From Methylocystis silviterrae (GTDB lineage Bacteria; Pseudomonadota; Alphaproteobacteria; Rhizobiales; Beijerinckiaceae), in contig NZ_JABVWW010000002.1 in the NCBI RefSeq assembly GCF_013350005.1, positions 248,001 to 312,000 on the forward strand: a DNA stretch of 64,000 bases, given 5' to 3'. Both the position numbers and the translations under genes were made by a program. A model generated the notes under the pieces. That model saw only the letters and a list, made by a program, of their open reading frames with translations, made no database searches and was not told the DNA's origin. Below, one piece after another: positions 56,008 through 64,000 of this stretch; position 1 is the stretch's first letter; each line of letters opens with the position of its first letter.

Positions 56008-57507
56008 TCATTCGATCCTGATGCGGCCGTCGACGACAGGCGCAATCGCGCCGGCTTTTTCGATGGCGCCGATGATGATGTTCGTCAGCAGCGGACCCTC
56101 GAGGTCGCTGACCAGCGGTTTCCCCCGCGCAAGCGCGACATAGCCGTCCTTGCCACGCGCCAGGAAGTCGATCGTCGCAACCTTGTAGAGCTTCATGTCG
56201 TCGAGCGGCTTGCCGCCGACCTCGATTGAAACAAGCCGCGCGCCAGGAACCGCGTCGCGCCGCACGACGATGCGGACCCCGGAAATCTGGGCGAAGCGGC
56301 CGGCGTCCTTGCCGATCAGCCAGACGGCGTTTTCCAGGGCGGCGCGCAGATCGGCGCCTGAAAGCTCCAGAGTCACAAGCTGATTGTTGAACGGCAGCTC
56401 CTTGGCGATGTCCTTGCGCGTCAGCGTTGTCCCGGGAGCGTAGCTGCGGTTGCCGCGAATGCCGCCGCCGTTGATGATCGCAACGTCGGCGCCGGCGGCG
56501 GCGCGCATCGCGTCGGCGAAAAAGTCGCCGATCGCGGTCTCTTCACCGCGCACGCTCGCCTTTCGGCTGTCGAGCGGCGTCTTTGTGCGCCCGATGTCGA
56601 CGTCGAGCGCCTTGTCGACTTCGGCTTCATATTGCGCGACGCGTTCTGCGATCGCGGCGTCCGGCGTCACGTCGGCCGTGTCGATGATGCGGAACCTGGG
56701 CGTCCAGCGCTTTACGCCGTCGTCGGCGATCCGCATCTCGACATCGATCGCAACGAGATTGACGCCGTCGGCCTGTGTCTCGCCGACCGCGGCGCGGCCG
56801 TCATAAGCGACAAGAAGATTGTGATCGTGCCCCGACAGAACGATGTCGATCGATCCAAGCTTCGCCAGACGCAGATCGTCCTGCCATTCGGAATGCGTGA
56901 CGACGACGACAAGATCGGCGCCGGCGTCGCGAAGCGCCTTGGCCTGGCGTTTGGCGGTCTCGATCGCGGGCAGAAGTTTCAGGCTTCCGGGACTGGACCG
57001 TCTCGCGGCCTCGTCGTCGGTCAGACCGAAGATTCCGACCTTCACCCCGTCGATATCGATGATCTTGCTGTCGGCGAAGCCCGGCACAGTATGGCCGGAG
57101 GCGTCGCGCAAATTTGCGGCGAGCAGAGGGAACTTCGCTTCGCCCATGCGCTGGCGAAAAACCGCTTCGCCAAAATCGAACTCGTGATTGCCGGGCGTGA
57201 ACACGTCGAGGCCGACTCGGTTGAGGAGTTCGATGATATGCGCGCCCTTGTCGACGCTCGAGGTGAGCGAAGGCGACAGCGTGTCGCCGGCGTGCGCGAC
57301 GATGACGTTCTTCTTTTTCGCGCGCTCGGCTTTCAGCGCGCCGGCGATCCGCGCGAAGCCGCCGCGTCCGTCTCTCTCAGCCATTTCGTAGATGTCGCTG
57401 AAGACGACGAAGGAGAGATTGACGACGCGCTCGGCTGCGCGCGCGGGGAAGGCGAAAGCCGCGAGGAGAAAGAGAATTACGCCGGAGCGATGAAGCGTTC
57501 GAAACAT
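56008..57507 (-). CDS. Exported bifunctional metallophosphatase/5'-nucleotidase
   Basis: 499 residues from the ATG at 57507 (a GTG at 57528 is in frame). A signal peptide ends ARA, then a metallophosphatase domain with AHAGDTLSPS, GNHEFDFG, VTHSEW and SGHDHN, and a 5'-nucleotidase C-terminal domain (NGGGIRGNRSYAPG). The first motif reads VFSDIYEM where UshA has a DxH metal ligand. It hydrolyses nucleotides or phosphoesters in the periplasm. Convergent with gabD. Confidence 0.87.
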   Translation of the reverse strand: MFRTLHRSGVILFLLAAFAFPARAAERVVNLSFVVFSDIYEMAERDGRGGFARIAGALKAERAKKKNVIVAHAGDTLSPSLTSSVDKGAHIIELLNRVGLDVFTPGNHEFDFGEAVFRQRMGEAKFPLLAANLRDASGHTVPGFADSKIIDIDGVKVGIFGLTDDEAARRSSPGSLKLLPAIETAKRQAKALRDAGADLVVVVTHSEWQDDLRLAKLGSIDIVLSGHDHNLLVAYDGRAAVGETQADGVNLVAIDVEMRIADDGVKRWTPRFRIIDTADVTPDAAIAERVAQYEAEVDKALDVDIGRTKTPLDSRKASVRGEETAIGDFFADAMRAAAGADVAIINGGGIRGNRSYAPGTTLTRKDIAKELPFNNQLVTLELSGADLRAALENAVWLIGKDAGRFAQISGVRIVVRRDAVPGARLVSIEVGGKPLDDMKLYKVATIDFLARGKDGYVALARGKPLVSDLEGPLLTNIIIGAIEKAGAIAPVVDGRIRIE

Positions 57508-57589
57508 TTTGCTCACTTCGAATGACACATGGGATCACGGTTTTGGTAAGCGGCGATGTTCGCTCATCGAGCGAGGCGCCTGCCGCTTC

Positions 57590-57627
57590 CTCTCCCCGCT
57601 TGCGGGGAGAGGTGAGGTGAGGGGCGT
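57590..57627 (+). repeat. Palindromic repeat, left flank of the DUF559 gene
   Basis: CCTCTCCCCGC TTGC GGGGAGAGG, then TGAGGTGAGGGGC. The right flank has the same unit on the other strand. Confidence 0.8.
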
Positions 57628-57643
57628 GGTGAGTGCCGGAAAT

Positions 57644-58003
57644 CTATCCGCTTCCATGGAGGTCCGCCAAGATGACCTCCATGACAGCCGCGATATTTTC
57701 ATAGAGCTGCGCATTGTCGAAACGGATGACGCGGTAGCCGCAGGATTCAAGAAATGTAGTCCGCATAGCGTCGTGCGCGATGTCAGCGGCGCTCGAATGG
57801 GTTTCGCGATCGATTTCCACGATCAGGCTGCGCTGACGACATAGGAAATCTGCAATGTAGGGACCGACCGGCGCCTGTCGCACGAATTTGAATCCTCCGA
57901 GCGCCCTGTTCTGCAGGCCCTTCCATAGGAGGCGGTCGGCGCTTGCGGCGTCGCGCCGCAGGGCGCGCGCGCGGCGCGTTTCCAGTATGCGGAGGCCTCT
58001 CAT
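57644..58003 (-). CDS. DUF559 (Vsr-like endonuclease fold) protein
   Basis: 119 residues, whole-length match to the DUF559 family, which has a very-short-patch-repair endonuclease-like fold. Seen: SADRLLWKGLQNRALGGFKFVRQAPVGPYIADF and IVEIDRETHS, then YRVIRFDNAQL. The usual EVDGxTH catalytic region reads EIDRETH. It stands between inverted palindromic repeats (57590-57627 and 58024-58073). The real function of the family is unknown. Confidence 0.85.
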   Translation of the reverse strand: MRGLRILETRRARALRRDAASADRLLWKGLQNRALGGFKFVRQAPVGPYIADFLCRQRSLIVEIDRETHSSAADIAHDAMRTTFLESCGYRVIRFDNAQLYENIAAVMEVILADLHGSG

Positions 58004-58023
58004 CCGTCATTCGCTTCGCTAAA

Positions 58024-58073
58024 TCACCTGGCCCCTCACCTTACCTCTCCCCGCTCTCCGCGGGGAGAGGGGC
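58024..58073 (-). repeat. Palindromic repeat, right flank of the DUF559 gene
   Basis: On the minus strand: CCTCTCCCCGCGGAGAGCGG then GGAGAGGTAAGGTGAGGGGCC. Same unit as 57590-57627, inverted, with one changed stem-loop. Confidence 0.8.
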
Positions 58074-58110
58074 GGCAAGCGTTGCGCCGTAACAATTTGC
58101 GTCCGCTATA

Positions 58111-58137
58111 AAAAAGAAACGGCGCCCGTGGGCGCCG
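58111..58137 (-). terminator. Rho-independent terminator of glnK-amtB copy 2
   Basis: On the minus strand CGGCGCC pairs across GGGCGCCG with a short loop and is followed by TTTCTTTTTT. It lies 27-50 bases after the amtB stop. Confidence 0.85.
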
Positions 58138-58163
58138 CTTCGCATCGTGTCAGGAGACTAAAC

Positions 58164-59639
58164 TTAGTAGTTGTAAGCGCGCTCACCGTGATCGGTGATG
58201 TCGAGGCCTTCGCGCTCTTGATCGGGCGTCGGCCGCAGACCGACGATGACATCGACGAGTTTGTAGAGGATCGCCGAACCGATGCCAGACCACAGAAGAG
58301 TCGCGACGACGGCGATCGCCTGCGCCTTCATCTGCGCCATCATGTCATAGGTTCCGGCGAAGGTTTCCAGATTGGTGTAGTCGGTGATGCCGACGCCGCC
58401 GAGGTCGGGACTGACCAGAATTCCAGTCGCCAAGGCGCCGGTGATGCCGCCGATGCAGTGCACGCCGAAGACGTCGAGCGCGTCGTCATAGCCCGCCATC
58501 TTCTTCACGAAATCGACGAAGAAGAGGCAGATCGGCGAAACGGCGAGGCCAAGGACGATGGCGCCGACCGGACCGGCATAGCCCGACGCAGGCGTCACTG
58601 CGACGAGGCCGGCGACCGCGCCGGTGATGAGGCCGAGCATGGACGGTTTGCCCTTCACCAACCACTCGACGATCATCCAGGAGAGCGCCGCAGCCGCCGT
58701 CGCCACCATCGTGTTGACGAATGCGAGGGCGGTCGCGCCGTTCGCCTCGAGATTGGAGCCGGCGTTGAAGCCGAACCAGCCGACCCACAGTAATGAGGCG
58801 CCGACCATCGACAGGGTCAGCGAATGCGGCGGCAAGGCCTCTTTGCCGTAGCCGATGCGCTTGCCGACGATGATCGCGCCCACGAGGCCCGCGATGCCGG
58901 CGTTGATGTGCACCACCGTGCCGCCCGCGAAGTCCAGCGCGCCCTTGCCGGCGAGCCAGCCCACGGCGGCGTTGATCTCATCGATCTTCGTCTGCGCGGC
59001 CGCTTTCGCCGCCTCATCGCCGGCCGCGGCGAGTTGGGTCGCGGCATCAACGAGCGCGTTCGGATCGGCGACGCCCCACACCCAATGCGCGATGGGGAAG
59101 TAGATGACCGTCACCCAGAAGGCGACGAACAGCAGAACGGCCGAAAATTTCATGCGCTCGGCGAAGGCGCCGATGATCAGCGCCGGGGTGATCATCGCGA
59201 AGGTCATCTGGAAGACGAAATAGGCATATTCCGGAATGACGGTGCCGGGAGTGAAGGTCGCCACATTGGAAGCGGCCGTCACGCCCTTGAGAAACAGCTT
59301 GTCGAGGCCGCCGATATAGTTGCTGAGCGAACCGCCGTCGCCGAAGGCGAGCGAATAGCCATAAACCGTGTAGATCACGCCGACGAGCGCGACGATCGCG
59401 AAAGTTTGCGACAGGATTGACAGCATGTTCTTGGCGCGCACCAGGCCGCCGTAGAACAGCGCGAGGCCCGGAATCGACATCATCAGCACCAAAAGCGACG
59501 ACGTCAGCATCCAGGCGGTGTCGCCGGGATTGGGAGTCGGGTCGTTCGCGGCGAAGGCCGGAAACGCCAACGATGCCGAAATCGCCGCTCCCGCGATGAC
59601 CGAAGCGACAGAAGCGCTTCGAGGCGAAGGAAGTTTCAT
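58164..59639 (-). CDS. amtB: Ammonium transporter Amt, copy 2
   Basis: 490-491 residues from the ATG at 59639, AGGAG nine bases upstream. A normal signal peptide ends AFAAND. The Amt fold is complete, with the pore-His motifs FAGGTVVHINAGIAGL and FGVHCIGGITGAL. An Ala-rich insert (VDAATQLAAAGDEAAKAAAQTK, here split: VDAATQLAAAG and DEAAKAAAQTK) around 205-230 is absent from copy 1. It lacks the repeat-derived leader of copy 1. Follows glnK copy 2. Confidence 0.95.
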   Translation of the reverse strand: MKLPSPRSASVASVIAGAAISASLAFPAFAANDPTPNPGDTAWMLTSSLLVLMMSIPGLALFYGGLVRAKNMLSILSQTFAIVALVGVIYTVYGYSLAFGDGGSLSNYIGGLDKLFLKGVTAASNVATFTPGTVIPEYAYFVFQMTFAMITPALIIGAFAERMKFSAVLLFVAFWVTVIYFPIAHWVWGVADPNALVDAATQLAAAGDEAAKAAAQTKIDEINAAVGWLAGKGALDFAGGTVVHINAGIAGLVGAIIVGKRIGYGKEALPPHSLTLSMVGASLLWVGWFGFNAGSNLEANGATALAFVNTMVATAAAALSWMIVEWLVKGKPSMLGLITGAVAGLVAVTPASGYAGPVGAIVLGLAVSPICLFFVDFVKKMAGYDDALDVFGVHCIGGITGALATGILVSPDLGGVGITDYTNLETFAGTYDMMAQMKAQAIAVVATLLWSGIGSAILYKLVDVIVGLRPTPDQEREGLDITDHGERAYNY

Positions 59640-59671
59640 GTGTGAGAGCTCCTGATGTTGCGGGGAGGCGA

Positions 59672-60121
<450 letters not shown>

Positions 60122-60136
60122 TCAAATGCCGTGCCA
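60122..60136 (-). promoter_or_regulatory. Sigma-54 promoter of glnK-amtB copy 2
   Basis: Minus strand reads TGGCACGGCATTTGA, with a perfect -24 and one mismatch in the -12 (TTGA for TTGC). It lies 112-126 bases before the glnK start. The remainder of the 60137-60363 gap has a short hairpin at 60341-60359 (CTGCCTAC with GTAGGCAG) and no gene. Confidence 0.72.
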
Positions 60137-60363
60137 GCCGCGCTAACGACAGAAATCTACTGACCGGAAGCGTATCTGCTGTGACACAGGCTGTGCCGCA
60201 GCTTGCTGCGGGGCTGGCTATCGCCTTTGCGGGCCTCGGCTATGCGCTCGAATCAGGGGCGGCCCTGCTTCGCCCGCGCGCTTTCGCTTAGGGGGCCGCC
60301 GCCCGGCTATGTGCCTAGCTATTACGCAGGCTTTCTTTATCTGCCTACAGTGTAGGCAGTCGC

Positions 60364-61239
60364 TCAGGATCGCGTCGAGTCGCGCTGGCGCACCAGGCCT
60401 TCCTGGCTCACCGAGGCGACGAGGCGTCCCTCGCGGGTGAAGATCTGGCCGCGCGTCAAGGCGCGCGCGCCGCCGGCCCACGGGCTTTGCTGCGCATAGA
60501 GCAGCCATTCGTCGACTCGCATCGGCCCATGTATCCACAGGGCATGATCGAGGCTCGCCACCTGGATCTTCGGATCGAAGATCGTAAGGCCGTGAACGAG
60601 CAGCGCCGTATTGAGCAGCGTCATATCGGAAAGATAGGCGAGCAGCGCCGTATGAACGGCGGGGTCGTCTGGCGCCGCGCCGCGCACGCGAAACCAGATC
60701 ATCTGGCCGGCCGCCCGGCGTTCGGGAAAAAACACGTCGTCGGGCGCGACGACGCGCATGTCGAGCGCGCTTCGTCGCTGCAGCCAGCTCTCGGCCTGTT
60801 CCGGAAGGAAGGCGCGAAAGCGCTCGACGAGCGCATGCACGTCGTCGAGACTCTCCGGGTCCGGGGCGTCCGGCATGTGGGCGGCGTGCGTAAGACCTTC
60901 TTCGCGCCGCTGGAACGACGCCTCCATTGAAAAGATCGTGTGTCCGCGCTGAGTGGCGTTGCAGCGCCGCGTCGTGAAGCTCTTGCCGTCGCGCACGCGT
61001 TCGACGGCGAAGTCGATTGGGATCACCGGATCGCCGGCGAGGACGAAATAGCCGTGCAGGGAATGAACCGGACGGTCTTCGGGCGCCGTCCGCGTCGCGG
61101 CGACGAGCGCCTGAGCCACGGCCTGACCGCCATAGACCTGACGGCCGGAAGAGGCCGGGCTATGGCCGCGGAAGAGGTCTGGTCCGACCTCCTCGAGATC
61201 GAGAAGCGCCAGAAGCTTGGATGGCGCGGTTTCGTCCAT
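60364..61239 (-). CDS. tesB: Acyl-CoA thioesterase II
   Basis: 291 residues from the ATG at 61239; a TTG at 61257 overlapping the Trm112 stop is in frame. Double hot-dog TesB fold: GHSPASSGRQVYGGQAVAQAL, FYVLAGDP-like GYFVLAGDP, and LDHALWIHGP with the catalytic Asp. Hydrolyses acyl-CoA to free acid. Confidence 0.9.
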   Translation of the reverse strand: MDETAPSKLLALLDLEEVGPDLFRGHSPASSGRQVYGGQAVAQALVAATRTAPEDRPVHSLHGYFVLAGDPVIPIDFAVERVRDGKSFTTRRCNATQRGHTIFSMEASFQRREEGLTHAAHMPDAPDPESLDDVHALVERFRAFLPEQAESWLQRRSALDMRVVAPDDVFFPERRAAGQMIWFRVRGAAPDDPAVHTALLAYLSDMTLLNTALLVHGLTIFDPKIQVASLDHALWIHGPMRVDEWLLYAQQSPWAGGARALTRGQIFTREGRLVASVSQEGLVRQRDSTRS

Positions 61240-61253
61240 AGCGGACGAGCCGG

Positions 61254-61478
61254 TCAATCGATCTGGCGCGCCTCTTCGGGCAGCATGATCGGAATGCCGT
61301 CGCGGATCGGATAGGCAAGCCGCGCCGAGCGCGAAATGAGCTCCTGGCGCGCGCTGTCATATTCGAGCGTCGTCTTCGTCAACGGGCAGACGAGGATTTC
61401 GAGCAGGCGCGGATCAATCCGCGTCGGCTCCGCTGGGGATTCAAATCTCTCGGCGCCGGAATCGCGTTCGTCAGTCAT
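61254..61478 (-). CDS. Trm112-family protein
   Basis: 74 residues. Core [21 protein letters not shown] and [16 protein letters not shown] match the Trm112/YcaR family, which activates methyltransferases in some species. Only one of the usual zinc Cys residues is present (VCP). Overlaps or abuts tesB. Confidence 0.9.
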   Translation of the reverse strand: MTDERDSGAERFESPAEPTRIDPRLLEILVCPLTKTTLEYDSARQELISRSARLAYPIRDGIPIMLPEEARQID

Positions 61479-61493
61479 GGTCGTCAATTTCCC

Positions 61494-62162
61494 TTAATGC
61501 CACTGCGGCCGGTCGCCGGCGCGTTGCGCGAGATCGAGCTTCGCGAGCGCGATAAGCGTTTCCGCGCGGGTTTTCAGATCGATGGCTTCGATCAGCGCCT
61601 GCTTGTCGTTGGCGCCGAACGGACACATCATCGCGAGCGCGTTGACGAGCGTCTCCGTCGGCGCCGCGTCTATGCTCGCCCAGTCGACTTCAAGTTTCGA
61701 ACATTCGGCGAAGTTGCGCAACATTGACACCATGCTTTCGCGGTCGACCGCGTCGGCGCCGGCGCCCGTCGTCAAATCCTCCAAAAATTCGTCATATCCG
61801 ACCTGACACTGCCGATACTGCGTCCGAACCCTAAGCTCCTCGAGAACGCGAAACCGCACCACGCCGGTGAGGGTGATGAGATAGCGGCCGTCTCCGGTCT
61901 CGGCGAGGCGCGTGATCCGTCCGGCGCAGCCGACATTATAGAGCTGCGTCGCGTCGGCGACCGTCTCGTCGCCCGGCAGCGGCTGGATCATGCCGATCAG
62001 CCGCGCGCCGGCGATCGCGTCGTCGACCATTGCGAGATAGCGCGGCTCAAAAACATTGAGCGGCAGTTCGCCGCGCGGCAGCAATATGGCGCCCGAAAGC
62101 GGGAAAAGCGGCAGAACCTTCGGCAATTCGTCGATGTCGGCATAGGGATGGTTCAGGCTCAT
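61494..62162 (-). CDS. Lon-protease N-terminal-domain protein
   Basis: 222 residues, only the substrate-binding LON domain: LPKVLPLFPLSGAILLPRGELPLNVFEPRYLAMV. No ATPase or peptidase. GGAGG precedes the ATG. Probably in an operon with cnoX-like trxA, Trm112 and tesB. Confidence 0.92.
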   Translation of the reverse strand: MSLNHPYADIDELPKVLPLFPLSGAILLPRGELPLNVFEPRYLAMVDDAIAGARLIGMIQPLPGDETVADATQLYNVGCAGRITRLAETGDGRYLITLTGVVRFRVLEELRVRTQYRQCQVGYDEFLEDLTTGAGADAVDRESMVSMLRNFAECSKLEVDWASIDAAPTETLVNALAMMCPFGANDKQALIEAIDLKTRAETLIALAKLDLAQRAGDRPQWH

Positions 62163-62178
62163 ATCGGCGAACGCCTCC

Positions 62179-63072
62179 CTAGGAGTAGAGCAGCGTGGAC
62201 AGTCGTCGCCGTGCGTTCACGGCCGCCTTGTCCATCGGTCCCCACGCCTCAAAAAACTGAATGAGCTGCCTTCTTGCGCCATCGTCATTCCAACTACGGT
62301 CGCGGCGGATGATTTCAAGCAGCGCATCCGTCGCTTCCTCGCGCAGTCCCTTGGCGTTGAGCGCGAGCGCGAGATCGAAATAGGCCTGCAGGTCGTTGGG
62401 ATCGAAATTGACGCGATTTCTCAGCTCGTCGATCTCGCCGAGATCCTGGGCCTGCTGGGCGTTCTGAAGCGCCGCCCCAGCCGCCGCGACGCTGCTGTCG
62501 CGGCGAATGGCGTCAGGAAGGGCCTCAAAGAGCGCCCCGGCCTCATCGAAGCGTCCCGAATCGATGTAAAGACGCAGCAAGGCGGCTGCGGCTTTGGAGT
62601 TGGGCGGTTCGTCGCCGGCGAGCTCGCTCAGCAGCGACTCCGCGCCGGCGAGATCGCCGTCCGCGATCATCGCCTGCGCCGCTTCGAGCGCATCGCCCTC
62701 GTCCTCGATCGGGCCGATCAGCCGCTCCAGAAAGCCCTTGATTTGACTTTCGGGCAGCGCGCCGACGAAACCATCGATCGGGCGTGCGCGCTGAAACGCC
62801 ACGACGGCGGGAATCGACTTGACGCCGAGCTGATCGGCGATCAGCGGATCGGCGTCGATATTCATTTTGACGAGCGCGATCTTGCCGCCCGAGGCGGCCA
62901 CCAGACGCTCGATGACGGGCGTGAGCTGGCGACAAGGGCCGCACCATGGCGCCCAAAAATCGACGAGCACGATCTGCCGCATCGAAGCGTCGAGAACGTC
63001 GGCGCGGAAACGATCCGTGGTCGTTTCGACCGGCGTCGTCGGCGCGTTAGCCATTCCCGCCGTCTCAACCAT
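62179..63072 (-). CDS. CnoX/YbbN-like thioredoxin with TPR domain
   Basis: 297 residues. A thioredoxin domain (1-125) with the active WCGPC (Cys44, Cys47) is fused to a TPR-like helical domain (about 130-297). In E. coli CnoX protects chaperonin substrates under oxidation and has an SxxC site; this one keeps a full thioredoxin pair, as in other alphaproteobacteria. The ATG at 63072 has GAGGGA upstream. Heads an operon with the Lon-domain gene. Confidence 0.9.
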   Translation of the reverse strand: MVETAGMANAPTTPVETTTDRFRADVLDASMRQIVLVDFWAPWCGPCRQLTPVIERLVAASGGKIALVKMNIDADPLIADQLGVKSIPAVVAFQRARPIDGFVGALPESQIKGFLERLIGPIEDEGDALEAAQAMIADGDLAGAESLLSELAGDEPPNSKAAAALLRLYIDSGRFDEAGALFEALPDAIRRDSSVAAAGAALQNAQQAQDLGEIDELRNRVNFDPNDLQAYFDLALALNAKGLREEATDALLEIIRRDRSWNDDGARRQLIQFFEAWGPMDKAAVNARRRLSTLLYS

Positions 63073-63138
63073 GCGATTCTCCCTCTGTCGTCATCGTCGG
63101 CCGTGTGATTTTTGAAGGCTTTGCAGCTTGGAGGCGGC

Positions 63139-63822
63139 TCAGCGCAGCGCCCGGACGAAGGTCAGATAGACCGGATCGCGGCCTTCGGCCATGGCTTTGG
63201 CTTCATATTTGGTTCGGGTCCAGCCTGACCATGGCGTTCGCCAATCCTCGGCGCGCTGCGCGCGCCAGCGGAAGGCTGGGTGCGCGCGCAGCCGCGCCAA
63301 GGTCCAGGCGGCGTAATCGTCGATATCCGTCGCAAAACGCAGCTCTGCGCCCGCATGCATCGCCCGCGCCAGCCGGTCGAGATTGTCACGCGCAACGAAC
63401 CGCCTCTTGCGCTGGCGCCTCTTTGGCCATGGATCAGGGTAGAACAGATACACGCGCGACAGGCTGTCGTCTGGCAGCCAGTCGAGCACATCTGCGGCGT
63501 CGCCTTGATGCAGGCGGATATTCGTCAGGCCACGCTCGTCGATTCGGGCGAGGAGCTTCGCCACGCCGTTGAGGAAAGGTTCGCAGCCGATGAATTCGAC
63601 CTCGGGGCTGTCGCTCGCCGCCGCAATCAGATGCTCGCCGCCGCCAAAGCCGATCTCGAGGCGCCTTTCTCGGGCGGTAGGCGCCGGCGGCTGCGCAAGG
63701 TCGAGCGACAGACGCGGCAAGAGGTCGTCGATCAGCGCCGCCTGACGCTTTCGGAGCGCCTTGCCTTTCGAGCGGCCATAGAGACGGGCGTGAGCGCCGC
63801 GTTGCTGAGAGGTCTCGCTCAT
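63139..63822 (-). CDS. trmB: tRNA (guanine-N7)-methyltransferase
   Basis: 227 residues. It has EIGFGGGEHL (SAM motif I), the VYLFYPDPWPKRRQRKRR motif of TrmB with the catalytic Asp, and ATDIDDYAAWTLARL. Forms m7G46 in tRNA. Full length. It is the last complete gene before the right edge. Confidence 0.95.
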   Translation of the reverse strand: MSETSQQRGAHARLYGRSKGKALRKRQAALIDDLLPRLSLDLAQPPAPTARERRLEIGFGGGEHLIAAASDSPEVEFIGCEPFLNGVAKLLARIDERGLTNIRLHQGDAADVLDWLPDDSLSRVYLFYPDPWPKRRQRKRRFVARDNLDRLARAMHAGAELRFATDIDDYAAWTLARLRAHPAFRWRAQRAEDWRTPWSGWTRTKYEAKAMAEGRDPVYLTFVRALR

Positions 63823-63879
63823 AAGCGCTAATTGGCTGCGATCATTTGGAGCGTCGTCCAGTTTGTGGCGCTGGCTTGC

Positions 63880-64000
63880 ATGCCCGCGTCACAAACAGAG
63901 CCATCGCGCGCCGGACAGAGCATTTCCCCGCTGCGGCGTTCGCCTTTCGAGCCGTTCGTCGATCCGGCCGAACTTATGCGAAATGCGACTTCAGCTGGTC
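63880..64000 (+). other. Possible 5' end of a gene at the right edge
   Basis: An open frame from the ATG at 63880 runs 40 codons to the edge (MPASQTEPSRAG..., ending FVDPAELMRNATSAG). No ribosome binding site or family is recognised, and a minus-strand gene could equally end at 63974 (DQLKSHFA then stop). Treat as unassigned sequence. Confidence 0.2.

Noticed and set aside
60341-60359. Terminator for tesB
   Set aside because: The 8-base-pair hairpin is real, but no T run follows on either strand.

Overview
The window is high-GC, gene-dense bacterial chromosome, most likely from a member of Alphaproteobacteria, order Hyphomicrobiales (Rhizobiales). The evidence is an Irr-like Fur regulator, a class I-like PHA synthase, the rplU-rpmA-GNAT-obgE order, a YejABEF-type importer and several palindromic intergenic repeats I recall from that order. 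The style resembles the Methylocystaceae/Beijerinckiaceae, but no diagnostic methane or methanol oxidation gene is present, so the family is inference. About 60 protein genes are supported. I found no rRNA, tRNA, CRISPR array, prophage or intact mobile element.

Layout. 1-4.8 kb: the 5' part of cytochrome c oxidase subunit I with its CtaG assembly factor, then an MgtC-like protein, an MscS channel and a PerM/AI-2E exporter. 4.8-10.1 kb: a frameshifted methyltransferase, a YadA-like trimeric autotransporter with a probable periplasmic partner, and a small Gly-rich secreted protein. 10.3-16.2 kb: ComM-type ATPase, hybrid histidine kinase, pirin, SMR exporter and an AGAT-like amidinotransferase. 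16.5-17.2 kb: rpmI-rplT without an adjacent infC. 17.3-32.5 kb: a membrane-anchored alpha/beta hydrolase, lpdA, PHA synthase, exported peroxiredoxin, Irr, lytic transglycosylase, oligoendopeptidase F, O-methyltransferase and small secreted proteins. 31.5-33.9 kb: rplU-rpmA-GNAT-obgE. 34.4-40.3 kb: a spermidine-synthase-like protein, crcB under a fluoride riboswitch, a Kazal protein, L,D-transpeptidase, apt and recA. 40.3-43.4 kb: a decayed IS5 transposase, an MHS-type MFS transporter and rplM-rpsI. 43.6-45.5 kb and 58.2-60.1 kb: two separate glnK-amtB operons. 45.8-48.5 kb: an overlapping M17 peptidase/NlpC-P60/MaoC operon. 48.5-54.4 kb: yejABEF. 54.5-63.8 kb: gabD, a 5'-nucleotidase, a DUF559 nuclease between inverted repeats, tesB, Trm112, a Lon-domain protein, CnoX-like thioredoxin and trmB.

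How the genes work together. The two glnK-amtB operons each have a sigma-54 -24/-12 promoter match, which points to RpoN/NtrC-type nitrogen control of ammonium uptake. The fluoride aptamer plus crcB is a self-contained fluoride response. The ribosomal protein operons, recA, obgE, trmB and apt are housekeeping. The most notable points are the adhesin cassette, a REP-like element lying in frame inside the amtB leader, the DUF559 gene bracketed by inverted palindromes, the AGAT-like enzyme beside an SMR exporter, the riboswitch, and the frameshifted methyltransferase. I did not find a clearly new multi-gene defence or mobile system.
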